Shown: positions 19,650 through 27,731 of the stretch, one piece after another
Layout: each line of letters starts with the position of its first letter
How positions within the stretch are numbered: position 1 is the first letter of the stretch
Assembly (NCBI GenBank): GCA_016219375.1
Contig: JACRNC010000015.1
Location: 348,582 to 412,581, forward strand
Length of the DNA: 64,000 nucleotides
Direction of reading: 5' to 3'
Source: Burkholderiales bacterium
GTDB taxonomy: Bacteria > Pseudomonadota > Gammaproteobacteria > Burkholderiales > Burkholderiaceae_C
The notes under the pieces: generated by a model
What the model was told of the DNA's origin: nothing
Seen by the model: only the letters and a program-made list of their open reading frames with translations
The model's database searches: none
Program-made: the position numbers and the translations under genes

Positions 19650-20009
19650 TTACAAGAGCTTCTGGGCGCTTTGGCGCGTAACGGTGTGGAACGCTTCTCG
19701 GCCTGCGGCCGGGACGGCTGTGTCGGGCTGTATCGGTTCTCCGGCGGCAGGTGGCGCGGCCTCGCCGGGCGGGTCGTTCTTGAAGGCGCCACGCAGGTTG
19801 AAGACGGCCAGGAAGACCTGCAGCGTGATCAGCGCCCAGGCGCGGGTGTGCAGGCCCCAGACCACCCACAGCACATTGCTGGCCAGGAAGAGCCAGAAGC
19901 CCACCGCGCGCTTGCGCGGCTGGCGTGAGCCGACCAGCCAGGCGGCCACCACGGTGACCACCATCGCCGGCCATTGCAGGGCGTCGAGCAGGGCGGCGGC
20001 ATCCGGCAT
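19650..20009 (-). CDS. Small three-helix membrane protein, function unknown
   Basis: 119 residues from ATG 20009. Three hydrophobic helices: 'PAMVVTVVAAWLVG', 'GFWLFLASNVLWVVWGL' and 'ALITLQVFLAVFNLRGAF', followed by a ~40-residue polar tail. The helix pattern with small/aromatic residues recalls SemiSWEET/PnuC-like half transporters, but I see no diagnostic motif. It lies 34 bp downstream of the AI-2E-type transporter gene on the same strand. Confidence 0.6.
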   Translation of the reverse strand: MPDAAALLDALQWPAMVVTVVAAWLVGSRQPRKRAVGFWLFLASNVLWVVWGLHTRAWALITLQVFLAVFNLRGAFKNDPPGEAAPPAAGEPIQPDTAVPAAGREAFHTVTRQSAQKLL

Positions 20010-20043
20010 GGGCAGCGAAGGGGCGAGAGCGGGTGTGAGCGTG

Positions 20044-21522
20044 TCAGCCGACACGGGCGGCCGGGGCGGCGCGCTTGCGGCTGCGCAGCAGCGAGCGCAG
20101 CGACGGCGCATTGGGCGGCTGCCCCTCCAGGTAGCCGCAGATCACCTTGAGGCTGCGCGTGCGCTTGGCCACCGTGCGCAGCGCCAGCAGCATCGGCACG
20201 GCCAGCAGCGCGCCGGCCACGCCCCACAGCCAGCCCCACAGCATGATGGACAGCGACACCGACAGCGGGCTCAGCAGCAGCCGCCGGCCCAGCACCCAGG
20301 GCGTCAGCAGCGTGCCCTCCACCAGATGGATGGCAAAGAAAACCGCCGCCGGCACGGCGGTCATGGCGGTCAGGCCGTATGTGAGCACGCCGGCCAGCAG
20401 CAGGATGCCGGCCATCAGCACCGGGCCGACATAGGGCATGAAGTTCAGCATGCCGGCCAGCACGCCCCACAGCAGCGGGTTGGGCATGCCCAGGGCGGCC
20501 ATCGCCGCCGCGGTGGCCACGCCCAGGCCGAGGTTGATGATGCCCATCGTGCCCAGGAAGAGGCCGATCTCGCGCTCGGCCTGGCGCAGGCCGCACAGCA
20601 GCAGCGCCCGCGCCCGGGTGCGCGGGATGGCCTGCACCGTGCGCATCAGCAGCCAGTGCTGCGAGCCGAGCAGGAAGAGCAGCAGCACGATGGTGGCCGC
20701 GGCCGAGGCGCCCAGCGACGCCAGTTGCGAGACCACCGCGCGGGTGATGGTGTAGCCCTCGCTGGCCAGCTTTTCGTGGATGGGGTCGGCCGGCGGCGGT
20801 GCGGCGGTGGCCCGGCGCGGCTGGCGCAGCACGGGCGGCGGCTCGAAGCCCGGCAGGTTGCTGCGCGCGCGGTCCACCGTGTCGATCAGCTGCCGCAGCG
20901 TGGCCGGCGCCCGGTCCCACCACTGCGCCGCCGGGCCTGCCACGAAGCTGCCCAGCACGCCCACGGCCAGCAGCAGCGCTCCTACCAGCAGCGCGGCGGC
21001 CGCCATGTCGGGCACGCCGGCCTTGCGCAGTGCGCGCTGGGGCGGTGCAAGGACGAAGCTCAGCACCACGGCCAGCGTGGCCGGCAGCAGCAGCACCTTG
21101 GCGAACTTGATCAGCGCCAGCACGGCCAGCACCAGCAGCCACTTCTGCGCGGCGGTGGCGCGGGGGGCGACGGTGACCGGCGCGGACGGAACGGCCCCGA
21201 CGGCGCCAGCGCCTCCTACGCCCGCCACCCCGGGCGCAGCAGCGGGCGATGGAGACGGCGCGCAGCCTGGGGCGACCGCAGGCGCTGGATCCCCCGATGC
21301 CTCCGGCTGCGACGACGGTGCGGGCCAAGGCGCCGCCCCTGCGGCCAGCGGCTGGGGGACGGCCGCAGGCGTGCCGGCCAGCTCCGCCAGGCCCATCAAG
21401 GCCGGGGCGGGCGGCGCAGCGGCCGCATCGCCCAAGTCCGAGCGCAAGCCCGAGCGGCCAGCGCCGGCTGTCTGCGCAGGCGCCATCGGCGGCTCGGCAA
21501 GGCTGGCGGCCGGATCGGACAT
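20044..21522 (-). CDS. AI-2E family (PerM-like) membrane transporter
   Basis: 492 residues. The first ~125 are Ala/Pro/Gly-rich and probably disordered. Then a typical AI-2E/PerM membrane domain with about eight helices: 'KWLLVLAVLALIKFAKVLLLP', a cytoplasmic helical region 'APATLRQLIDTVDRARSNLP', and later helices including 'LLWGVLAGMLNFMPYVGP' and 'HLVEGTLLTPWVLGRRLLLSP', the family's best-conserved segments. Members export signalling molecules or act as Na+/H+ antiporters; the substrate here is not predictable. The long N-terminal extension is unusual. Confidence 0.85.
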   Translation of the reverse strand: MSDPAASLAEPPMAPAQTAGAGRSGLRSDLGDAAAAPPAPALMGLAELAGTPAAVPQPLAAGAAPWPAPSSQPEASGDPAPAVAPGCAPSPSPAAAPGVAGVGGAGAVGAVPSAPVTVAPRATAAQKWLLVLAVLALIKFAKVLLLPATLAVVLSFVLAPPQRALRKAGVPDMAAAALLVGALLLAVGVLGSFVAGPAAQWWDRAPATLRQLIDTVDRARSNLPGFEPPPVLRQPRRATAAPPPADPIHEKLASEGYTITRAVVSQLASLGASAAATIVLLLFLLGSQHWLLMRTVQAIPRTRARALLLCGLRQAEREIGLFLGTMGIINLGLGVATAAAMAALGMPNPLLWGVLAGMLNFMPYVGPVLMAGILLLAGVLTYGLTAMTAVPAAVFFAIHLVEGTLLTPWVLGRRLLLSPLSVSLSIMLWGWLWGVAGALLAVPMLLALRTVAKRTRSLKVICGYLEGQPPNAPSLRSLLRSRKRAAPAARVG

Positions 21523-21573
21523 GGTGCGGGCGGCGGGTGCGGGCGGGTGGGCGAGTACGGGTAGGGCGCCGGC

Positions 21574-21711
21574 TCAGCGGTGCCAGCCCACGGGGACGTA
21601 GCCGGCTGCCGTGGCTGGCGCACCGAAGGCGAACCGACGCTCGGCCGAGGGCTGGCAGGCGACAAGCACGGCCGCCGCCGCGGCGACCATGAGGATGGTT
21701 TTGGGGTCCAT
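21574..21711 (-). CDS. Putative 45-residue lipoprotein
   Basis: From ATG 21711 the frame encodes a short N-terminus with one Lys, a hydrophobic stretch 'ILMVAAAAAVLVAC' that ends in a lipobox-like LVAC, and a 25-residue mature part ending 'GYVPVGWHR'. It would be an outer- or inner-membrane-anchored peptide. It lies 51 bp upstream of the AI-2E transporter gene on the same strand. No strong ribosome-binding site is visible and such a short frame could be chance. Confidence 0.4.
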   Translation of the reverse strand: MDPKTILMVAAAAAVLVACQPSAERRFAFGAPATAAGYVPVGWHR

Positions 21712-21874
21712 GACGCAGGCTTGCGGAAGAACGCGGCGCACATCTGCCGCGCGGCATGTTCGGCAAGCCCGATGCCCGTGGTGGCATGTGTTTGTGGGCC
21801 TGGGCGCAGTGGTGCTGTCAGCCTGGCGGCTGGCATAGCTATTGCGTCCACCGCTGGTTCTGCGCAGCCCTGCA

Positions 21875-22792
21875 ATGCAACCCACCCCACCCATGATCCA
21901 CAACCCCGTCCCCTGGCCCGGCGGCGCCCGCTGCGCGGTGTCCTTCACCTTCGACATGGACGCCGAGAGCCTGCTCCATCTGTCCTACCCCGACCGCGCC
22001 CACACGATGGTGGCCACCGCCTCCCAGCTGCGCTACGGACCCACGGTGGCCGTGCCGCGCATCCTGGAGAGCTGGCGCCACTTCGGCATCAAGCAGACCT
22101 TCTTCGTGCCCGGCTGGTGCGCCGAGCGCTATCCGCACACGGTGGAGGCCATGATCAGGGACGGGCACGAGGTGGCCGGCCACGGCTGGCTGCACGAGCA
22201 TCCCAACGAGCTAACGGACGAGCAGGAGCGCTTCTGGCTGCGCCACAGCCTGGCGTCGGTGGAGAAGATCACCGGCATCAAGCCCGTGGGCTGGCGCGCG
22301 CCGCTCTACAACTACTCGCACCGATCCACCGACCTGCTGCTGGAAGAAGGCATCGCGTACGACGCCTCATTGATGGGCGACGACGTGCCCTACCTGGTGG
22401 AGGGCAGCCGCGCCAGCCTGCTGCAGCTGCCGTCGCACTGGGGCATGGACGACTGGCCGCCCTTCATGCACAGCACGGAGTTCGGCTTCCAGATGCCCAT
22501 CCAGGCCCCGGCGTTCGCCTGGAACAACTGGTGGCAGGAGTTCGAGGCCCAGTGGGAGCACGGCGGGCTGTGGGTGCCGGTGTGGCATCCCTTCCTCTCC
22601 GGCCGGCTGGCGCGCTGGCAGCAGACCCACCGCATGATCGAGAAGATGCTGGACAAGGGCGGCGTGTGGTTCGCCCCGATGCGCGACATCGCGCGGCACG
22701 TGCGCCAGTGCATGGCCGATGGCGTGTGGCAGCCGCGGTCGGAGCGCTATGGCCGGCTCGACGGGCTGCCCGCCGTCCCGGTGGCTCCGTAG
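21875..22792 (+). CDS. Polysaccharide deacetylase family protein (NodB/PuuE-like)
   Basis: About 305 residues with a NodB homology domain: 'AVSFTFDMDAES' carries the first catalytic/metal Asp, 'GHEVAGHGWLHEHPNEL' the metal-binding HxxxH-type pair, and 'PVGWRAPLYNYS' the Arg/Trp motif. The size and the 'TMVATASQLRYGPTVAVPRILE' segment are like the allantoinase/PuuE-type soluble branch, which lacks a signal peptide, rather than secreted chitin deacetylases. The start may be ATG 21875 or 21893 (TTG 21842 also opens the frame). It stands alone, divergent from the small lipoprotein gene and convergent with cioB. The substrate is unknown. Confidence 0.75.
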   Translation: MQPTPPMIHNPVPWPGGARCAVSFTFDMDAESLLHLSYPDRAHTMVATASQLRYGPTVAVPRILESWRHFGIKQTFFVPGWCAERYPHTVEAMIRDGHEVAGHGWLHEHPNELTDEQERFWLRHSLASVEKITGIKPVGWRAPLYNYSHRSTDLLLEEGIAYDASLMGDDVPYLVEGSRASLLQLPSHWGMDDWPPFMHSTEFGFQMPIQAPAFAWNNWWQEFEAQWEHGGLWVPVWHPFLSGRLARWQQTHRMIEKMLDKGGVWFAPMRDIARHVRQCMADGVWQPRSERYGRLDGLPAVPVAP

Positions 22793-22823
22793 CGGACGCG
22801 GGCCAGCCGCCGGCGCCCGCGGC

Positions 22824-23831
22824 TCAGCCGTGATAGCCCAGGTCGCCCCGCACCTTGCCGCGGAACACCCAGTACGACCAGGCCACATAGAGCAGCAGCA
22901 CCGGCAGCAGGAACATCGTGCCGATCAGCAGGAAGCCCTGCGACTTGGGCGCAGCAGCCGCGTCCCACAGCGTGATGTAGGGCGGGGCGATGAAGGGCCA
23001 CAGGCTGATCACCAGGCCGGTGAAGGCCAGGAAGAACAGGCCGAAGGCGCACAGGAAGGGCGCCACCTCCCAGCCGCGGCGCAGGCCGCGCACCAGGGTC
23101 AGCGCCAGCAGTGCCGTGAGGATGGGCACCGGCGAGAACCACAGCATGTTGGGCCAGCTGAACCAGCGCGCGGCGATCTGCGGATAGGCCGACGGCGTCC
23201 ACACGCTGATCAGCACGATGAAGGCCAGCACGCCGATCAGGCTGCGGCCGGCCCAGCGCCGGGCCCAGTGCTGCAGCTCGCCTTCGGTCTTCATGATCAG
23301 CCAGGTGGCGCCCAGCAGCACATAGCCGCAGACCACGCCCAGGCCGGTGAGCAGCGGGAAGGGCTGGATCCAGTCCCAACTGGTGCCGGCGAACTGGCGG
23401 CCGTGGATGGGAAAGCCGGTGACGAAGTTGCCCAGCACCACGCCCTGGGCATAGGCCGCGGCCAGCGAGCCCCAGAAGAAGCCGCGGTCCCAGACCTGGC
23501 GGCGGGCGCCGGCCACCTCGCGGAACTCGAAGGCCACGCCGCGGAAGACCAGCCCCAGCAGCATCACCAGGATGGGGAAGTACAGCGCCGGCATGATGAT
23601 GGCGAAGGCCAGCGGGAAGACCGCCAGCAGCCCGCCGCCGCCCAGGATCAGCCAGGTCTCGTTGAAGTCCCACACCGGGGCGACGGACGCCACCATGCGC
23701 TCGCGGTCCTCGGCCTGCGGGCGCAGGCCGAAGAGCATGCCCACGCCCAGGTCGAAGCCGTCGAGCAGCACGTACATGAAGACGGCCAGGGCCAGGATGG
23801 CGGCCCACAGCGGCACCAGGTCAAGCTCCAT
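22824..23831 (-). CDS. cioB: Cytochrome bd-type (cyanide-insensitive) ubiquinol oxidase subunit II
   Basis: 335 residues, the length of CioB rather than the ~380 of E. coli CydB. It starts MELDLVPLWAAILALAVFMY and includes 'LLDGFDLGVGMLFGL', the family's first-helix signature; eight to nine membrane helices. It pairs with subunit I in a quinol oxidase that reduces O2 to water without pumping protons. The start overlaps the end of cioA by 11 nt. It is the last gene of the minus-strand run from 31130. Confidence 0.92.
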   Translation of the reverse strand: MELDLVPLWAAILALAVFMYVLLDGFDLGVGMLFGLRPQAEDRERMVASVAPVWDFNETWLILGGGGLLAVFPLAFAIIMPALYFPILVMLLGLVFRGVAFEFREVAGARRQVWDRGFFWGSLAAAYAQGVVLGNFVTGFPIHGRQFAGTSWDWIQPFPLLTGLGVVCGYVLLGATWLIMKTEGELQHWARRWAGRSLIGVLAFIVLISVWTPSAYPQIAARWFSWPNMLWFSPVPILTALLALTLVRGLRRGWEVAPFLCAFGLFFLAFTGLVISLWPFIAPPYITLWDAAAAPKSQGFLLIGTMFLLPVLLLYVAWSYWVFRGKVRGDLGYHG

Positions 23832-25275
23832 GTGGGCCTCCCGGGATGGCGGCGCCGCGCAGCGGGGCGGCTGAGCCGGCCGTGGCCTGGCCGGGTGCCT
23901 CCTGCTGTGCGGCGGACAGCGGCCGCGCGGCGCGGGCCTGCTCGTCGAGCTCCTCGCTGGCGGCCAGGGGCGGGCCCAGGCGCACCAGGCGACGCAGCAG
24001 CACGAAGCCGCCGCCAAAGATCACCAGATAGGCCAGCACATAGCCGGCCAGCGACAGGGCCACGTCCCCGGTGGTCAGCGACGGCGTCACCGCGTCGCGC
24101 GTGCGCATCAGGCCGTAGACCACCCAGGGCTGGCGGCCCACCTCGGTCACCGTCCAGCCGGCCAGCACGGCGATGAAGCCCAGCGGCATGGTCAGCCGCG
24201 CCAGCTTCAGGAACGCCGGTGAGCGGGTCAGCCGACCGCGCGCGGCCATCAGCCAGCCGATGACCACGGTCAGCAGCATCAGCAGCCCGATGCCCACCAT
24301 CACGCGGAAGGCGAAGTAGACGATGGCCACCGGCGGGCGGTCCTCGGGCGCCCACTCCTTCAGGCCCTTGACCTCGCCGTCCAGGCTGTGCGTCAGGTAG
24401 AGGCTGGCCAGCCCCGGGATGGCCACTTCGTAGTGGTTGGTCTCGGCCTGCTGGTCGGGGATGGCGAAGAGCGACGCCGGCACGCGGGTGCCCGTCTCCC
24501 ACAGCCCCTCCATCGCCGCGACCTTGGCCGGCTGGTGCTCCAGCGTGTTCAGGCCGTGCAGGTCGCCCAGCACGATCTGCAGCGGCACGGCGATGCTGAG
24601 AAAGCCCAGCGACATGCGCACCATCACGCGCGATTCGGCCGGGAAGCGGCCCTTGCGCAAATAGCCCGCGGCCACGCCCAGGATGACGAAGGCCGTGGTC
24701 ACGGTGAAGGCCACCACCGTGTGCGAGAGGCGATAGGGGAAGGACGGCGTGAAGATGATGGACATCAGGTTCACCGGCTCAAAGCGGCCATCCACCACCT
24801 CGAAGCCCTGCGGCGTCTGCATCCAGCTGTTGACCGCGATGATCCAGAACGACGAGATCAGCGTGCCCAGCGCCACCATCGCCGCGGAGAACACATGCGC
24901 CCATTGCGGCACCAGCTTGCGGCCAAAGAGCAGCACGCCCAGGAAGGCGCTCTCCAGGAAGAACGCGGTGAGCACCTCATAGGCCATGAGCGAGCCCACG
25001 ACGCTGGAGGTGGCGTCGATGTAGCGGCTCCAGTTGGTGCCGAACTGGAAGGGCATGACGATGCCCGAGACCACGCCCATGCCGAAGGACACCGCGAAGA
25101 TCTTGATCCAGAAGGCCGACAGGCGGCGGTAGACGTCGTCCTTCTTGATCCACCACAGCGTCTCCAGCGTGACGATGTAGCAGGCCAGGCCGATGGTGAA
25201 GGCCGGCAGCAGGATGTGCCAGGCGATCACCCACACGAACTGCAGGCGCGACAGGAGCAGGGCGTCGAGCGTCAT
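23821..25275 (-). CDS. cioA: Cytochrome bd-type (cyanide-insensitive) ubiquinol oxidase subunit I
   Basis: 484 residues from ATG 25275 (MTLDALLLSRLQFVWVIAWH). It has the haem-ligand helices including 'SRLQFVWVIAWHILLPAF' (His ligand) and 'GWTVTEVGRQPWVVYGLMRT', and the quinol loop 'GLNTLEHQPAKVAAMEG'. The Q-loop is short, which places it with CIO-type oxidases. The C-terminal ~45 residues are Ala/Glu-rich. The gene follows the GT4 gene after 4 bp. Upstream in-frame codons overlap the glycosyltransferase tail and were rejected as the start. Confidence 0.93.
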   Translation of the reverse strand: MTLDALLLSRLQFVWVIAWHILLPAFTIGLACYIVTLETLWWIKKDDVYRRLSAFWIKIFAVSFGMGVVSGIVMPFQFGTNWSRYIDATSSVVGSLMAYEVLTAFFLESAFLGVLLFGRKLVPQWAHVFSAAMVALGTLISSFWIIAVNSWMQTPQGFEVVDGRFEPVNLMSIIFTPSFPYRLSHTVVAFTVTTAFVILGVAAGYLRKGRFPAESRVMVRMSLGFLSIAVPLQIVLGDLHGLNTLEHQPAKVAAMEGLWETGTRVPASLFAIPDQQAETNHYEVAIPGLASLYLTHSLDGEVKGLKEWAPEDRPPVAIVYFAFRVMVGIGLLMLLTVVIGWLMAARGRLTRSPAFLKLARLTMPLGFIAVLAGWTVTEVGRQPWVVYGLMRTRDAVTPSLTTGDVALSLAGYVLAYLVIFGGGFVLLRRLVRLGPPLAASEELDEQARAARPLSAAQQEAPGQATAGSAAPLRGAAIPGGPHGA

Positions 25276-25279
25276 CGCG

Positions 25280-26587
25280 TCAGAGCGGGGCGGCCTTGCC
25301 GGACGCGCGGCGGGCGGAGCCGTTGCCGGTCGCGCTGCCGTTTGTGCTGCCGTTTGCGCTGCCATTGGTGGCGCCGTTCGTTGCGCCGTTGGTCGTCGCG
25401 TTCAGGGCGCGCGGCTGCGAGGGCATGGCCGCGATGCGCCGGGCAGCGGCCGGCGGCTGGGCCAGGCGCTGCAGCAGGGCTTCCATCTCCAGCACGCGGT
25501 CGGCCAGCGAGAAGCGCTCCACCGCGCGCCGGCGCGCGGCCTGGCCCATGGCCTGGCGCACGTCGGGCGCCAGCAGCAGCCGGGTGATCTCGCGCGCCAG
25601 GGCCTCGTAGTCGTTCAGGCCCACCATCCAGCCGGTGATGCCGTGCTGGATCAGGTCGGGCACGCCGCCGGCACGCGTGGCCAGCACCGGCACGCCGCAG
25701 GACATGGCCTCCAGGATGGCCAGGGGCATGGCCTCGGAGTGGGAGCTGGACACCAGCAGGTCGTAGTCGCTGAGCACCGACGGGATGTCGCCCTGCAGCC
25801 CGGCGAAGTGCACGCGCTCAGCCAGGCCGAACTGCCGGGCAAAGCCCTGCAGCTGGTCCAGCATCGGCCCCTCGCCGGTGAGGATGAAGTGCGCATCGGG
25901 CACGGCCTGGTGCGCGCCCAGCACCGCGCGCAGGAAGACGTCCGGGCCCTTCTCCCAGGACAGGCGGCCGATGAAGCCGGCCACCGGCGCATCGGCCGGG
26001 ATGCCGAAGCGCTGTCGCAGCCGCATCTCGCGCTGGCGCGGGGCGAACACGTCCACGTCCACCCCGTTGGGGATGAGCGTGAGCTGCGCCGGGTTCACGC
26101 CCAGGCCCAGCGCGTGGTAGTAGGTATGGGCACAGACCACGCTCAGGTGGGTGCCGGCGGCGCGGTGCACCTCCAGGTCGGCGTTGTAGAGCTGCCGGCC
26201 GTGGATGGTGGACAGCACCGGCTTGCCGGTGAGCTTGCCGGCCAGCGCGCCCAGCACGTGGGCATTGGCCATGTGGGCGTGGATCACGTCGATGGCCCGC
26301 GTCTTGATGAGCGAGGCGGCCATCTGGATCGAGGCCCAGGGCGGGTCCTCGGGCATGGATGCCACCAGCACCTCCACGTCGAGTGCGCGCAGCTGGTCGG
26401 TGAAGCGGCTCTCGAACGGGCACATCACCGTCACGTTGACCCGCTCGCGCGGCAGCCGCTCGATCAGGCGCAGCACGCAGGTCTCCATGCCGCCGACGAT
26501 CGCGTTGCCGACGATCTCCAGCAGATTGAGTCGGGCGGGCAGGGCAGGCGCGGTGCTGCCATCGGAGGCGGAGAGGTTGGCACTCAT
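25280..26587 (-). CDS. GT4-family glycosyltransferase with Asn-Gly repeat tail
   Basis: 435 residues. Two Rossmann-like halves: 'LLEIVGNAIVGGMETCVLRL' at the N-terminus (acceptor side) and 'VAGFIGRLSWEKGPDVFLRA' and 'HSEAMPLAILEAMSCGVPV' (EX7E donor-site motif) in the C-terminal half. It is a retaining GT-B enzyme for a polysaccharide or glycolipid. The last ~50 residues are a repeat of N-G-A-T/N-G-S units, predicted disordered and not part of the fold. It sits 4 bp before cioA and 19 bp after the amidohydrolase. Confidence 0.85.
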   Translation of the reverse strand: MSANLSASDGSTAPALPARLNLLEIVGNAIVGGMETCVLRLIERLPRERVNVTVMCPFESRFTDQLRALDVEVLVASMPEDPPWASIQMAASLIKTRAIDVIHAHMANAHVLGALAGKLTGKPVLSTIHGRQLYNADLEVHRAAGTHLSVVCAHTYYHALGLGVNPAQLTLIPNGVDVDVFAPRQREMRLRQRFGIPADAPVAGFIGRLSWEKGPDVFLRAVLGAHQAVPDAHFILTGEGPMLDQLQGFARQFGLAERVHFAGLQGDIPSVLSDYDLLVSSSHSEAMPLAILEAMSCGVPVLATRAGGVPDLIQHGITGWMVGLNDYEALAREITRLLLAPDVRQAMGQAARRRAVERFSLADRVLEMEALLQRLAQPPAAARRIAAMPSQPRALNATTNGATNGATNGSANGSTNGSATGNGSARRASGKAAPL

Positions 26588-26606
26588 GAGGGCTCTTTAG
26601 GCTCGT

Positions 26607-27731
26607 TCAACAACACACCGGCATCCAGCCGCCACCCTGGAACAGGCGGCGGGGCTGCGGTGCGGACGGAATCAGGCGCGGGCGGCGGTGCAGGTGGGTG
26701 CGGCCTTCGCTGCCCGGCAGACGGCCGGCCGCAGCCAGCAGGCGGGCGGTGATGTCCTCGCCTGCCGTGCTGCCGGCGACGCCCGCGCCTGCGGCACCGG
26801 GCAAGGCCTGGCGCGTCGTCACGCCGCCGGGCGCTTGTGCGGAGGCCGACGCTGCCGGCATGGGGATATCCGGCTCGCCCAGCCCGGTGCCGCTGCCGCC
26901 GGCGGCCTTGGCGCCGGAGGTGGGCGGCGGCAGGCCCAGCCAGGCCGCAGCCGTGCCGCACCAGATGGCCTGGCGGGCATGGGCATCGACTTCCAGCTCA
27001 TCGAGCAGGTCCACCACCCACTGCTTGCGCTCGGCGATGTGGGCGCCGTCGCAGGGCAGGAACACATCGCTGCCGAACTGCAGCGACTCCGCGCCCAGCA
27101 CGCTCAGCGCCTTGGCCAGCACCTCGGCACGGTAGGCCGGCGGCGGGCCGAAGGAGATGTCGAAGCGGAACATGCAGTCGGCCGACGGCACGCCGTGGAT
27201 GCGGTCGATCAGGCCCACGGCGATGGCCTCGTCCGTCCACGGCCAGGCCAGGTGGGCCAGGGCCACGCGCAGGCCGGGGTGGTCGCGCAGGGCCTCGAAG
27301 TAGGTCGGCCGGCAGAAGCGGCCGGAGCGGCCGTCGATGAAGATGCCGCTGTGAAAGAGCAGCGGGATGCCCAGCTCGCGCGCGGCGGCAAACACCGGCT
27401 GCACGCGCTCTTCATACGGATACCAGCCGGTGGGCACCATCTTGCAGCCGCGCAGGCCGTCCACCTCCACCGCGCGCCGCAGGTCGTCGGCCGCCTGCGG
27501 GCTGCGCGGGTCCACCACGGCAAAGCCCACCAGCCGGTCCTTGTGCTCCCTGACCATCCGCCCCAGGTAGGCGTTGGCCCGCCGCAGGGACTCGGCATTG
27601 TCCAGGCTGTAGCCGTCGTTCAGGAACGGCGCCAGCAGCACCGCCATGTCGATGCCCGCCTCATCGAACGCGCGCAGCGTGTCGGACGCGTTCTCGCGCC
27701 CGGTGCAGTGGACATGGGCGTCGATGATCAT
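26607..27731 (-). CDS. Amidohydrolase-superfamily (Amidohydro_2) metal-dependent hydrolase
   Basis: 374 residues. TIM-barrel amidohydrolase: metal-binding HVH in 'MIIDAHVHCTG', a Lys in 'RGCKMVPTGWYPYEE', His in 'IPLLFHSGIF' and 'VALAHLAWPW', and Asp in 'QFGSDVFLPCD'. This subfamily includes decarboxylases and lactone hydrolases; the substrate is unknown. Residues beyond about 285 are a low-complexity Ala/Gly/Pro tail without barrel features. The start overlaps the stop of the upstream fusion gene by 4 nt (ATGA), so translation is coupled. Confidence 0.78.
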   Translation of the reverse strand: MIIDAHVHCTGRENASDTLRAFDEAGIDMAVLLAPFLNDGYSLDNAESLRRANAYLGRMVREHKDRLVGFAVVDPRSPQAADDLRRAVEVDGLRGCKMVPTGWYPYEERVQPVFAAARELGIPLLFHSGIFIDGRSGRFCRPTYFEALRDHPGLRVALAHLAWPWTDEAIAVGLIDRIHGVPSADCMFRFDISFGPPPAYRAEVLAKALSVLGAESLQFGSDVFLPCDGAHIAERKQWVVDLLDELEVDAHARQAIWCGTAAAWLGLPPPTSGAKAAGGSGTGLGEPDIPMPAASASAQAPGGVTTRQALPGAAGAGVAGSTAGEDITARLLAAAGRLPGSEGRTHLHRRPRLIPSAPQPRRLFQGGGWMPVCC

